Assembly: GCF_018882155.1 (NCBI RefSeq)
Contig: NZ_JACVPA010000001.1
Location: forward strand, 1,364,001-1,428,000
Length of the DNA: 64,000 nt
Direction: 5' to 3'
From: Polynucleobacter nymphae
GTDB lineage: Bacteria > Pseudomonadota > Gammaproteobacteria > Burkholderiales > Burkholderiaceae
The notes beneath the pieces were generated by a model, which saw nothing but the letters and a program-made list of their open reading frames with translations, was not told the origin of the DNA and did no database searches. The position numbers and the translations under genes are program-made. Shown here piece by piece: positions 55,420 to 63,701 of this stretch; position 1 is the first letter of the stretch, and every line of letters begins with the position of its first letter.

Positions 55420-56899
55420 TAGGGCGATCAAAAACTAAACGAATATCAATCGACCCAATGTTAGAGCTCCGGGTCATCGTGAGTTTATCTAGGCGCATAT
55501 TATTTCCCCAGGTATAGACCAATTCCCAGCCATCCTGATTAATTTTGCTCACTTGTCCTTTGGCATTTCTTTCGATGCTAGCTTCGCTCCCAGGTCTCAC
55601 TTCACCCCTTAGCCAATTTGATAGACCACGCGCGGGCAATGGTAAGCCTAGAGTGTTTTGTACTAATGTGTCTGCATCAATTGCGGTAACGACTTGACCA
55701 TCACGCTCTAGAGTCGCCTCACCAGGAGTAATTATAATTTTGGCGATAGAGCCACCAACAGGATTTCGAATTTCCAAGATGTCTTTGAGCGCATCTTGAG
55801 TCAAGGTAAAGCCGCCTGAGCCCCCTTGATTTTGGGATTCAGTAATGCCAATTATTTTTACCGCAAAACGTCCATCCCACGAGCCCTGAGGAGCTTGCTC
55901 TGGGGTAGACCAGTCTGGCATGAGGCGTTTCAAAGTTTCTTTAAGAGTCGAATTATTAGCGTCTAATTTTTGCCCTTGTCGCCACATCTCTTCAGCCTCG
56001 GGACGACGATTCATGACCCATAAGAGTTCACCAGTATGAGCAGCAATATCAGCCTCAGGCTTCATCGTAAATGCCTGCTGCAGTTGCTCTAATGCCAAAG
56101 TATTTTTACCAAGCCTAAAGTTCACCCAACCTAAGCTATCTAAGATGAAGGCGTCTCTCGGTGATAGCTGATGTGCTTTACTAATAAGCGCAAATGCCTC
56201 AGGAAGTTTGATGCTGCGATCAGCTAAGGAGTAACCCAAGGCATTTAGAGAGTTCGCATCATTTGGATGTTTGCGTAATATCTCACGCAAAGTTTTTTCC
56301 ATCACATCGATGCGGCCCGCTTTTTCTGCGGACATGGCATAGGTGTAAAGCAGCCCCGGGTCTTTTAACGGCACCTTGACGGCTGATGCAATTTCATAGA
56401 AAGCACGCAAAGCCCCCGTCTCATCTTTTGACTTGGCAAGCAATGCCTGTAGCTGCAATAAAGTATTTTCTTGTTGCGCGGGAGTTTGTTGCCGAAGTAA
56501 AGAAATTGCTGGTTTGACAGCATCAGGCCAACGATTACTTAAAACGAGGAGAGTAATGAGCACCTCCTTGGGTTTGGTTTCGGAAGTTGGTGATAGTTCA
56601 TCCCAAGTTTTTGCAGCTTGAAGTGCTAAATCAGGCGAGCCTCCGCTAATAGCAATTTCCATTGCTCTTTGCGCGAGACGAGGATCTTTGTATTGCCGGG
56701 CCATTTCCAGATAGGTGTTGAAAGCAAGCCCTGCCTCACCTCTTTGCAGGGCAATCTCTGAGGCAAGTACTTCAAATACGCCTTCGCCAGTCTTTAAGCC
56801 ATCCATTTGCGCCTGGGCTTGACTCGCAAAGACTAGGCCGCTAGACAGGGCTAAAAGGAATAAGCCCTGTAAAAGGGGCTTGCTGATGAATTTGCTCAT
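55412..56899 (-). CDS. TPR protein fused to a LolB-like domain
   Basis: A 495-residue exported protein. A signal peptide covers about 1-31 (ending A-Q-A), without a lipobox Cys. Tetratricopeptide-like helices fill about 40-315 (N-A-L-G-Y-S-L-A-D-R and D-S-L-G-W-V-N-F-R-L-G). From about 335 a LolB fold follows: G-S-W-D-G-R-F-A-V, L-P-L-P-A-R-G-L-S-N-W-L-R-G and D-G-W-E-L-V-Y-T-W. Separate TPR and lipid-anchored lolB genes are usual in this place before ispE. It should receive lipoproteins at the outer membrane, but lacks the LolB anchor. Confidence 0.8.
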   Translation of the reverse strand: MSKFISKPLLQGLFLLALSSGLVFASQAQAQMDGLKTGEGVFEVLASEIALQRGEAGLAFNTYLEMARQYKDPRLAQRAMEIAISGGSPDLALQAAKTWDELSPTSETKPKEVLITLLVLSNRWPDAVKPAISLLRQQTPAQQENTLLQLQALLAKSKDETGALRAFYEIASAVKVPLKDPGLLYTYAMSAEKAGRIDVMEKTLREILRKHPNDANSLNALGYSLADRSIKLPEAFALISKAHQLSPRDAFILDSLGWVNFRLGKNTLALEQLQQAFTMKPEADIAAHTGELLWVMNRRPEAEEMWRQGQKLDANNSTLKETLKRLMPDWSTPEQAPQGSWDGRFAVKIIGITESQNQGGSGGFTLTQDALKDILEIRNPVGGSIAKIIITPGEATLERDGQVVTAIDADTLVQNTLGLPLPARGLSNWLRGEVRPGSEASIERNAKGQVSKINQDGWELVYTWGNNMRLDKLTMTRSSNIGSIDIRLVFDRPND

Positions 56900-56905
56900 A
56901 AGCAC

Positions 56906-56911
56906 ATTCTA
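56906..56911 (-). promoter_or_regulatory. -10 hexamer, leaderless position, TPR-LolB gene
   Basis: TAGAAT on the minus strand, GTGCTT (6 nt), then the ATG at 56899. This supports ATG 56899 over the GTG at 56905. Confidence 0.5.
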
Positions 56912-56922
56912 ATCTGCGAATC

Positions 56923-56928
56923 TACAAT
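56923..56928 (+). promoter_or_regulatory. -10 hexamer, leaderless position, mutM
   Basis: TACAAT, CCATTT (6 nt), then the ATG at 56935. It shares a 35-bp gap with the opposite TPR-LolB hexamer. Confidence 0.5.
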
Positions 56929-56934
56929 CCATTT

Positions 56935-57771
56935 ATGCCAGAGCTTCCAGAAGTAGAAGTCACCAGACTAGGAATTGCCCCCCATCTCGAGGGGCGGAAG
57001 GTCAGCGCCGTCAAAGTTCTGGATGGGCGCTTGCGGTGGCCTGTGCCTAGTAATTTGCCAAAGATTCTGCCAGGCCAAAAGGTGCGCTCTATAGCAAGGC
57101 GTGGGAAGTACTTATTACTTGAAATGGATACGGGTCACCTGCTCATCCATTTGGGCATGACTGGAACTTTACGGGTCTTGCCAAGCACTGATTCTTTGAA
57201 GCCACATGATCGAGTTACCTTTGAATTTGGCAAGCTCAGCTTACGATTACATGACCCCAGAAAATTTGGCGCAGTGTTATGGCACGCCAATACGAAGGGC
57301 CCACTTGAGAAAAATACGCTTTTGCAAAAGTTAGGAGTTGAGCCTTTTTCGGCTGAGTTCGCAGCTCAACTTGGCGCCGATATTCTTTACAAAGCCTCAC
57401 GTAAGCGCAGCGTAGCGGTCAAGCAATTTTTACTAGCTGGTCAGGCGGTTGTAGGTGTCGGTAATATTTATTGCTCAGAAAGTTTATTTGAGGCGGGCAT
57501 TCATCCTGCAAAAGCTGCTGGTAAGTTAAGCAAACCGCAATGTGCTCGCTTGGCAAATGCAGTCAGACTTATTCTGAAGAAGGCGATAGCTGCTGGCGGT
57601 AGTAGCTTAAAAGATTTTGTAAATAGTGAAGGTGATCCCGGCCACTTCATGGTGCAAACCAAGGTTTATGACCGCAAAGGCTTGCCGTGTAAGGTTTGCA
57701 AAGCGCCAATTGTACAAATTGTCCAGGGTCAGCGCTCCACCTATTTCTGTCCCCAATGTCAAAAACGCTAA
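56935..57771 (+). CDS. mutM: Formamidopyrimidine-DNA glycosylase
   Basis: Removes 8-oxoguanine and formamidopyrimidines. The N-terminal catalytic P-E-L-P-E-V-E gives the Pro2 nucleophile and Glu3. R-R-G-K-Y-L-L-L-E carries the Lys contact, and the helix-2-turn-helix V-G-V-G-N-I-Y-C-S-E and the C-terminal zinc finger (C-K-V-C and C-P-Q-C) are intact in 278 residues. It overlaps mutY by 16 bp, which places both arms of the oxidised-guanine repair system on one transcript. Confidence 0.97.
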   Translation: MPELPEVEVTRLGIAPHLEGRKVSAVKVLDGRLRWPVPSNLPKILPGQKVRSIARRGKYLLLEMDTGHLLIHLGMTGTLRVLPSTDSLKPHDRVTFEFGKLSLRLHDPRKFGAVLWHANTKGPLEKNTLLQKLGVEPFSAEFAAQLGADILYKASRKRSVAVKQFLLAGQAVVGVGNIYCSESLFEAGIHPAKAAGKLSKPQCARLANAVRLILKKAIAAGGSSLKDFVNSEGDPGHFMVQTKVYDRKGLPCKVCKAPIVQIVQGQRSTYFCPQCQKR

Positions 57772-58901
57772 TCAATACTTTTTCAAAAAAGCTGATTGCT
57801 TGGCATGGAGTCAGTGGCCGCTCAGGTTTGCCGTGGCAAGGTAATCGTGATCCATATGCAGTTTGGGTTTCTGAAATCATGCTCCAACAAACTCAAGTCG
57901 CTACAGTCTTAGAGCGTTATCCACGCTTTATGAAACGTTTTCCTACTGTGAAAAAATTAGCGGCAGTTGATATCGATGAAGTATTGGCTGAATGGGCAGG
58001 TTTAGGTTATTACTCTCGCGCTAGGAATTTGCATGCATGTGCAAAACAAGTCATGCAAGAATTTTCTGGAAAGTTTCCGAATGATCCAATCATACTTGAG
58101 CAGCTAAAGGGTATTGGTCGATCAACAGCGGGCGCGATTGCCGCTTTTGCCTTTCATGAAAGAGCGCCAATACTCGATGCAAATGTCAAAAGAATTTTGG
58201 CACGTTTGTTTGCCATAGATGGTGCAATACAAGAGAAAACAGTAAATGATCGCCTATGGCAATTAGCAAGTGATTTATTGCCAACTCAGCCAGAAAATAT
58301 GCCGGTATATACGCAGGCCTTAATGGACTTTGGCGCTACTTGGTGTACTGCGCGCAAGCCAGTATGCATAAGTTTGGAGAAAAAATGCCCATTTGCAAAA
58401 GAATGCCAAGCAAACTTAAGTGATCAGGTACTTACTTTGCCAAAGAAGGTAGCCAAAGCAAAGTCACCCGAATTTGATTGCGATATGTTGTTGGTTAGAG
58501 CAGGTAATTTTATTCTTTTGCAAAAGCGACCTAGCAAGGCAATCTGGGGTGGGCTATGGTCTTTACCAGAGTCAGCATGGAGACCAAAAACTGAAAAGAG
58601 TCACAAGAGAGCCCCCGCTCTCAAAGAGCTACTGACGATGACTTTGCCCAAGGAAAATATTCTGGGTTTAGCAAAATCTATCAAAGAATTAAAGCAGGGC
58701 AATCAAATTAAGCATATCTTTACCCATCGTCGTTTATGGATGCAGATTTGGGAAGGCAGATCTTCAAAAGCTTTGGAGTTTTTAGGCCCTGATCTGAAAT
58801 GGGTACCTCTCAGTCAATTAGGCCGATATGGCTTGCCGCAGCCGATTAAGATTTTGCTACAGGGATTGAGTCTAGCTCGCGGTGACGATCTAAAAAATTA
58901 A
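57756..58901 (+). CDS. mutY: A/G-specific adenine glycosylase
   Basis: Removes A opposite 8-oxoG. The 381-residue protein has the catalytic L-Q-Q-T-Q-V-A region, helix-hairpin-helix L-K-G-I-G-R-S-T-A-G-A, the catalytic Asp in P-I-L-D-A-N-V-K-R, and a C-terminal Nudix-like 8-oxoG recognition domain. The iron-sulfur cysteines are spaced C-x6-C-x6-C-x5-C instead of the usual C-x6-C-x2-C-x5-C. ATG 57756 was chosen, within the mutM end. It overlaps rapZ tail to tail by 56 bp. Confidence 0.94.
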   Translation: MSKTLINTFSKKLIAWHGVSGRSGLPWQGNRDPYAVWVSEIMLQQTQVATVLERYPRFMKRFPTVKKLAAVDIDEVLAEWAGLGYYSRARNLHACAKQVMQEFSGKFPNDPIILEQLKGIGRSTAGAIAAFAFHERAPILDANVKRILARLFAIDGAIQEKTVNDRLWQLASDLLPTQPENMPVYTQALMDFGATWCTARKPVCISLEKKCPFAKECQANLSDQVLTLPKKVAKAKSPEFDCDMLLVRAGNFILLQKRPSKAIWGGLWSLPESAWRPKTEKSHKRAPALKELLTMTLPKENILGLAKSIKELKQGNQIKHIFTHRRLWMQIWEGRSSKALEFLGPDLKWVPLSQLGRYGLPQPIKILLQGLSLARGDDLKN

Positions 58902-59736
58902 GTTGTAGCGCAATTAAATCTTTTTGCGCGCGAAAATGTTCGCCGATGCGATTGACTAGGTAGACTGAGCGATGCTGTCCGCCAGTGCATCCAATCGCCA
59001 CCGTTAAATAGCTGCGACCATCGGCAATATAGTGTGGTAACCATTTCTCAATGAATTGAATAATGTCACTTTCCATGCTGACTACTTCAGGAATTTTTTC
59101 TAAAAACTCTTTAACAGGCTTATCGTTGCCAGTTAAAGGCTTCAGGTCTATGTTGTAATGGGGATTAGGCAAGCAGCGTACATCAAATACGAGATCTGCT
59201 TCACTAGGAACTCCCTTTTTGAAACCAAAGGATTCAAAAATAACGGACAGCCCTAAAGGCTTATCTTTGAGAAAATCTTGAATCCAAGAGCGTAGTGCAT
59301 GCGCAGGTAGATTACTAGTATCGATACTATGCGCTTGGGCACGCAGCGGTTCAAGTAGGCTGCGCTCTTTATTGATTGCCTCAATCAGTGTTGCTGATTG
59401 TGATTGTTGCGCATTGGTAGATAAGGGGTGGCGTCTGCGGGTTTCTGAAAAACGCTGCACTAAGGTATTGGTATCAGCATTTAAGAAAACAATTCTGACT
59501 TGATGATCTCGACGCAAGTTCTCAAGAATTGATGGCAGGTCAGCAATGGATTGGCCACGACGCGCATCAATCGCAACCGCTACACGTTCACTCTTTTCTT
59601 TTTCGAGGGTAGTGATCAGACTCTCAAGGAGGGAGACTGGGAGGTTATCTACGCAGTCGTAGCCGGCATCTTCAAAAGCTCTCAAGGCAACTGATTTACC
59701 TGAGCCAGAGATTCCGGTAATCAGATTAATTTGCAT
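58846..59736 (-). CDS. rapZ: RNase adapter protein RapZ
   Basis: A 296-residue P-loop protein (G-I-S-G-S-G-K-S at 8-15) with the family start D-A-G-Y-D-C-V-D-N-L-P. The C-terminal sugar-sensing half has C-L-P-N-P-H-Y and I-G-C-T-G-G-Q-H-R-S-V. In E. coli it directs RNase E to GlmZ and controls GlmS; in other proteobacteria its targets are open. It follows hprK by 3 bp in the ptsN-hprK-rapZ unit. Confidence 0.94.
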   Translation of the reverse strand: MQINLITGISGSGKSVALRAFEDAGYDCVDNLPVSLLESLITTLEKEKSERVAVAIDARRGQSIADLPSILENLRRDHQVRIVFLNADTNTLVQRFSETRRRHPLSTNAQQSQSATLIEAINKERSLLEPLRAQAHSIDTSNLPAHALRSWIQDFLKDKPLGLSVIFESFGFKKGVPSEADLVFDVRCLPNPHYNIDLKPLTGNDKPVKEFLEKIPEVVSMESDIIQFIEKWLPHYIADGRSYLTVAIGCTGGQHRSVYLVNRIGEHFRAQKDLIALQLNFLDRHRELDSIPVAKS

Positions 59737-59739
59737 GGC

Positions 59740-60726
59740 TTAAAGTAAGCGACCCTGAGCTTTGACTGAATCAGCCTCAGTATTCATTTGAATACGTTGA
59801 CGTTCCATGAATTCTTTTAAGGTATCAATGCCGCGTAATTGCAAAATAGTATTGCGTACAGCGGCCTCAACTAGTACTGCTAAGTTCCGTCCTGCGGCAA
59901 CCTGAATTTTTACAGTACGAATAGGAATCCCCAAGACATCGATATGTTGAGCTTCAAGAGGCAGCCTTTCAAACTCTCCATCGGTTCTACGAACGAGTTG
60001 AACAATGAGTCGTAGCTTGAGTTTGCGACGTACTGCAGTTTCACCAAAGATGGTGCGGATATCGAGTAAACCTAGGCCACGAACCTCAAGTAAGTTGCGT
60101 AATATAACTGGGCACCGTCCTTCAATATAGTCTGGGCCAAGGCGAGCAAAATCAACTGCATCATCTGCTACTAAGCCATGGCCACGAGAAATCAGCTCTA
60201 GACCTAATTCACTTTTCCCTAAACCAGATTCACCAGTAAGCAATACACCTAAGCCTAAGATATCCATAAATACACCATGCATCGTGATTTTTGGTGCGCC
60301 AATTTTAGTCAGGTAGGTACGCAGATGATCAATGACTTCTGCTGCGGAAATAGAGGTTGTAAATAAAGGGGTAGAAGTACGCTGGCAAAAGAGTTGCAAA
60401 TCAGCATCGGCTGCTTTGCCATCCGCTACGATGACACAAGGTGGTGTTTTAGAAATTAAGTTAGCGATCTGCTCTTGTTTTTGTTCAGGCTCTAGCGCTG
60501 CATGATAGTCAACTTCTTGTTCGCCAAAGATTTGGATACGACTTGGATGAATAAGATTTAAGTGCCCCACCAAGTCTGAGCTAGCTGCAGCTGCTTTGAC
60601 TGCCTCAGTTGGGAAAGTGCGGTCTGCGCCTTCTAATCCACCAATCCAAGACAGTTTTAGATCTGAAACATTGTCATCAAAAATCTGCTGTGCAGTTACT
60701 CCTTCAAGGAGCAATGGCTGTGTCAT
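59740..60726 (-). CDS. hprK: HPr kinase/phosphorylase
   Basis: Phosphorylates or dephosphorylates Ser46 of HPr. The 328-residue protein has the P-loop G-E-S-G-L-G-K-S-E and the family motif [11 protein letters not shown]. Its N-terminal domain includes the acidic [11 protein letters not shown] 60726 was chosen; it overlaps the ptsN stop (ATGA). HPr with an intact Ser46 is encoded at 27.4 kb, so the pathway is complete in this window. Confidence 0.95.
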   Translation of the reverse strand: MTQPLLLEGVTAQQIFDDNVSDLKLSWIGGLEGADRTFPTEAVKAAAASSDLVGHLNLIHPSRIQIFGEQEVDYHAALEPEQKQEQIANLISKTPPCVIVADGKAADADLQLFCQRTSTPLFTTSISAAEVIDHLRTYLTKIGAPKITMHGVFMDILGLGVLLTGESGLGKSELGLELISRGHGLVADDAVDFARLGPDYIEGRCPVILRNLLEVRGLGLLDIRTIFGETAVRRKLKLRLIVQLVRRTDGEFERLPLEAQHIDVLGIPIRTVKIQVAAGRNLAVLVEAAVRNTILQLRGIDTLKEFMERQRIQMNTEADSVKAQGRLL

Positions 60727-61184
60727 TTTGTTGCATCCCACTGTTGTAATAATTCACATACCTTAGCTGGATCACTGGCGGACGATAAGAATTGACGAGT
60801 ATCTGCATTAGATAGTAGCTGTGCAATAGAAGACAGAATTTCTAAATGCTGTTGAGTTGCTTTTTCAGGGACCAGCAAAAAAATCAGAATGGATACTGGC
60901 TCACCATCGGGAGCAGCAAACTCAATCGGGCTTTTGAGTTTCATGAAAGCGGCGCTTGGCTGTTTAAGACCCTTAACGCGCCCATGGGGAATTGCAACGC
61001 CGGCACCGAGTGCAGTGGATCCTAAATCTTCGCGTGCGTTCAAAAATTCCACTACGGAAGTTGCTTCAATACCTACTTTTTTGAAGAAGAGGTCTCCCGC
61101 TGCTGCAAATGCATCAGCTCTGCTGGTAGCAGGGTTATCTAATGCAATGCATTCAGGGGTGAAAAGATTGGTCAGGGCATTCAT
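60723..61184 (-). CDS. ptsN: PTS IIA-like nitrogen regulatory protein PtsN
   Basis: A 153-residue EIIA-Ntr with the phosphorylatable His67 in [12 protein letters not shown]. It probably receives phosphate from the window's HPr, as no PtsO or PtsP is seen here. It usually regulates potassium uptake, nitrogen and envelope functions. It overlaps hprK by 4 bp. hpf lies upstream, with 33 bp between. Confidence 0.94.
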   Translation of the reverse strand: MNALTNLFTPECIALDNPATSRADAFAAAGDLFFKKVGIEATSVVEFLNAREDLGSTALGAGVAIPHGRVKGLKQPSAAFMKLKSPIEFAAPDGEPVSILIFLLVPEKATQQHLEILSSIAQLLSNADTRQFLSSASDPAKVCELLQQWDATK

Positions 61185-61217
61185 GAGAATTGATTATAGG
61201 TGTCCTGACTACAGAGA

Positions 61218-61541
61218 TCACTCAAAGTGCTTATCGTGATGATGATCCTGGATTTTTTCTTTGTGTTTTACAACTTGACGTTCTAGTTTTTCGACCACGG
61301 CATCCATCGCATGGTATAGGTCGGCATTATGAGCCTCGGCAAATAATTCTTTACCCTTAAGGTGAATGGTAATTTCAGCGCTTTGACGAAGTTCCTTTTC
61401 CTTAGCGTTATCAATTACAAGAAAGGCGGAAGCATCAATGACATGGTCAAAGTGCTTACGAATTTTGGCCATTCCAGCTTCAAGGTGCGTGCGCATGGCA
61501 GGGGTTACTTCCAGATGGCGGCTATTAATTTTCAAATTCAT
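61218..61541 (-). CDS. hpf: Ribosome hibernation promoting factor (short form)
   Basis: A 107-residue protein of the HPF/RaiA fold binding the 30S decoding region in stationary phase: M-N-L-K-I-N-S-R-H-L-E-V-T at the start, K-I-R-K-H-F in helix 1 and D-L-Y-H-A-M-D-A-V-V-E-K-L in helix 2. The C-terminus is His-rich (D-H-H-H-D-K-H). ATG 61541 has GAGGAG exactly 6 nt upstream; the frame is open further to 61676. No rpoN lies upstream, its usual place. Confidence 0.93.
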   Translation of the reverse strand: MNLKINSRHLEVTPAMRTHLEAGMAKIRKHFDHVIDASAFLVIDNAKEKELRQSAEITIHLKGKELFAEAHNADLYHAMDAVVEKLERQVVKHKEKIQDHHHDKHFE

Positions 61542-61723
61542 CAGCATCTCCTCATATATACGCGTGCGCATGCTAATGCCCGGGGTGCGCAGCAGGCCCC
61601 TGAAATTGTTTGAGTAGTATTTTTGGAAAGGAACTTCATGAACCTCCAGCGTATCAGCGAATTTGCTGAAAACCAAGAGGGAAAAGCATTTTTATTAGTT
61701 AAACGGCCCAGAATGCCCCCAGC

Positions 61724-62491
61724 TTACATCCTGAAGTTTTCGCCTAGGTAGACTCTACGGACGGCATCATTTTGGATAATTTGGTCTGGTTTACCTTCGG
61801 CCAGCACACTGCCTTCACTAATAATGTAGGCATGGTCGCAAATACCCAGGGTTTCCCGAACGTTATGGTCAGTAATCAGAACGCCAATTTGACGATCTCG
61901 TAAGAAACGGACGATCCGCTGAATTTCCCCAACGGCAATAGGGTCAACGCCAGCAAATGGTTCGTCTAGCAAGATAAATTTGGGTTGGGAGGCTAAAGCC
62001 CTAGCAATCTCAACTCGGCGACGCTCACCACCAGACAGGGAGAGAGCTGGGTTGTTACGCAGATGACTAATTTGTAGCTCACCCAAGAGCTCATCTAGTC
62101 GATTAGCAATTTCAACTTTCGTTAGCGGCTTACCACCCTGCGCTTGAAGTTCAAGGACAGCTTGGATATTCTCGGCAACATTCAGTTTTCTAAAAACGGA
62201 AGCTTCTTGCGGAAGATAAGACAAACCCATGCGAGCACGTTCATGGATGGGTAAATGCGTGATGTCAGTACCATCTAGAACAATATTGCCCCCATCGAGC
62301 GGCACTAAGCCAACAATCATATAAAACGATGTTGTTTTGCCTGCACCATTGGGCCCAAGCAAGCCGACCACTTCACCACACTTTACTTCTATGGAAACAT
62401 CTCGAACAACTGTTCTAGAGCCGTAACGTTTTTGTAGATGATGCGCGCTCAGAGTTGCTGCGCTATTAGTTTGAGCTAAATCCGTTGTCAT
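61724..62491 (-). CDS. lptB: LPS export ABC transporter ATP-binding protein LptB
   Basis: ATPase driving LPS extraction with LptF and LptG. The 255-residue protein has Walker [11 protein letters not shown]-loop Y-L-P-Q-E-A-S-V-F, signature [10 protein letters not shown], Walker B F-I-L-L-D-E-P-F and switch H (I-T-D-H-N-V). It overlaps lptA by 4 bp; 182 bp separate it from hpf. Confidence 0.97.
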   Translation of the reverse strand: MTTDLAQTNSAATLSAHHLQKRYGSRTVVRDVSIEVKCGEVVGLLGPNGAGKTTSFYMIVGLVPLDGGNIVLDGTDITHLPIHERARMGLSYLPQEASVFRKLNVAENIQAVLELQAQGGKPLTKVEIANRLDELLGELQISHLRNNPALSLSGGERRRVEIARALASQPKFILLDEPFAGVDPIAVGEIQRIVRFLRDRQIGVLITDHNVRETLGICDHAYIISEGSVLAEGKPDQIIQNDAVRRVYLGENFRM

Positions 62492-63051
62492 TTCTCTAAT
62501 GTGGCTTTTCGTCTTGGTGAAAGGATTGCTCTAGCCAAGGGCAGATCATCCGGCTTTGCATCTTTAGGTGGTGTAACACGATAGTACTGCTTTACATCAT
62601 CGTATTCAATTTTCCAACCGCGCAGTTGGTCTAGCATTTGCATATTGAGGAGGCGTTTGAGACTGGCATCGCCAGTTAATGTGAGAACTTCAGTTTTAGC
62701 GTTGTAGGCTACCTGAGTTGCCAAGCCTTGCATGAACTCATCTGCAGGTCCTTCGCGACGCTGTCTAAAGCTGGCTGTCACATCTGGCGTGCCCTTGATA
62801 TCAACAAATTCATAGCCCTCAGGATTTACTTCAATATGTCCATCCTCGCCAGTAACGATGATGCTTCCTTTGATGAGTAATACCTGCCCCTTCAGATCAT
62901 AGATTTGCTTGACATCGTTTACAGAAACCTTTTCGGCTTCGAGTATGACAGGCTTATCTTGATCAGCCTTCTCAGCGTATGCAAGTTCCGCTAGGCTGAG
63001 TGATAGCAAAAACAATGCAGTAATGAAGCGAAGTATCAAACCAGTTTTCAT
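62488..63051 (-). CDS. lptA: LPS transport periplasmic protein LptA
   Basis: Periplasmic bridge of the LPS export machine. The 187-residue protein has a signal peptide (ending A-Y-A at about 26) and an OstA/LptA beta-jellyroll: [24 protein letters not shown]. The C-terminus is polar and basic. It lies between lptC (5 bp upstream) and lptB. Confidence 0.93.
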   Translation of the reverse strand: MKTGLILRFITALFLLSLSLAELAYAEKADQDKPVILEAEKVSVNDVKQIYDLKGQVLLIKGSIIVTGEDGHIEVNPEGYEFVDIKGTPDVTASFRQRREGPADEFMQGLATQVAYNAKTEVLTLTGDASLKRLLNMQMLDQLRGWKIEYDDVKQYYRVTPPKDAKPDDLPLARAILSPRRKATLEK

Positions 63052-63056
63052 GATCT

Positions 63057-63698
63057 TTATTGAGTGCTCCGTGGTGCTCGCTCAATGCGTCCTTTAACTT
63101 GACCTAAAAGGGTCATGCTTTGCTCAACGTTATTAAATTTTCCACCTTCGGTGGAGTGCATGATTGACATGCCTTGCTCAAGCGTTATAGGCCTATCCGT
63201 TTCAATGATGTCATCATTAATGAGTACTTTGAAATAAGTAGAAGAGGCAAGCATTCTCAAGGTTGCAGATTGTGTTGCTGTTGCTGCTTGGGCTGGTCGA
63301 AAGATGGATGCATTATCAATCAGATCCAAAATAGTGAGATCACCATCAAGATGACCTGTATCAGATTTGACGGTTACTGGCGTCTTATCAAGCTGGAAGA
63401 GGCGCATGCGGGGGGTCAAAATATCAATCGAAGCATCATCATCATAGTGAGTCACTTTTTTACCTAGAATTCGATATTTGGTATTACCTATTTCATTGAG
63501 GGCTGAGAGCGCTCCATTAGTGATTGTGTAATCAGGCTCATGAAGTCTTACACGCTCTAGAGTAGATTTTTCAGCTGGAGCCCCTTTTTGTACTAGCCAA
63601 AAGGTGACTAGCGTTAGAGCCCCCATCAAAAGCAATGGCATCAGACGCAATAGAGTGCGCCCAATACCGAGTTTGATTTTTTGAGAATTGAAGTGCAT
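63057..63698 (-). CDS. lptC: LPS export system protein LptC
   Basis: Bitopic inner-membrane protein handing LPS from LptBFG to LptA. The 213 residues comprise one N-terminal helix (L-L-L-M-G-A-L-T-L-V-T-F-W-L-V) and a periplasmic jellyroll with G-K-K-V-T-H-Y and L-D-G-D-L-T-I-L-D-L. It is preceded by kdsC with a 3-bp gap, the usual kdsC-lptC-lptA-lptB order. Confidence 0.92.
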   Translation of the reverse strand: MHFNSQKIKLGIGRTLLRLMPLLLMGALTLVTFWLVQKGAPAEKSTLERVRLHEPDYTITNGALSALNEIGNTKYRILGKKVTHYDDDASIDILTPRMRLFQLDKTPVTVKSDTGHLDGDLTILDLIDNASIFRPAQAATATQSATLRMLASSTYFKVLINDDIIETDRPITLEQGMSIMHSTEGGKFNNVEQSMTLLGQVKGRIERAPRSTQ

Positions 63699-63701
63699 TA
63701 C

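Noticed and set aside
61542..61676. Upstream extension of hpf as a longer N-terminus or rpoN remnant
   Set aside because: The ATG at 61541 has a perfectly spaced GAGGAG and matches family starts; the upstream residues show no RpoN-box similarity.
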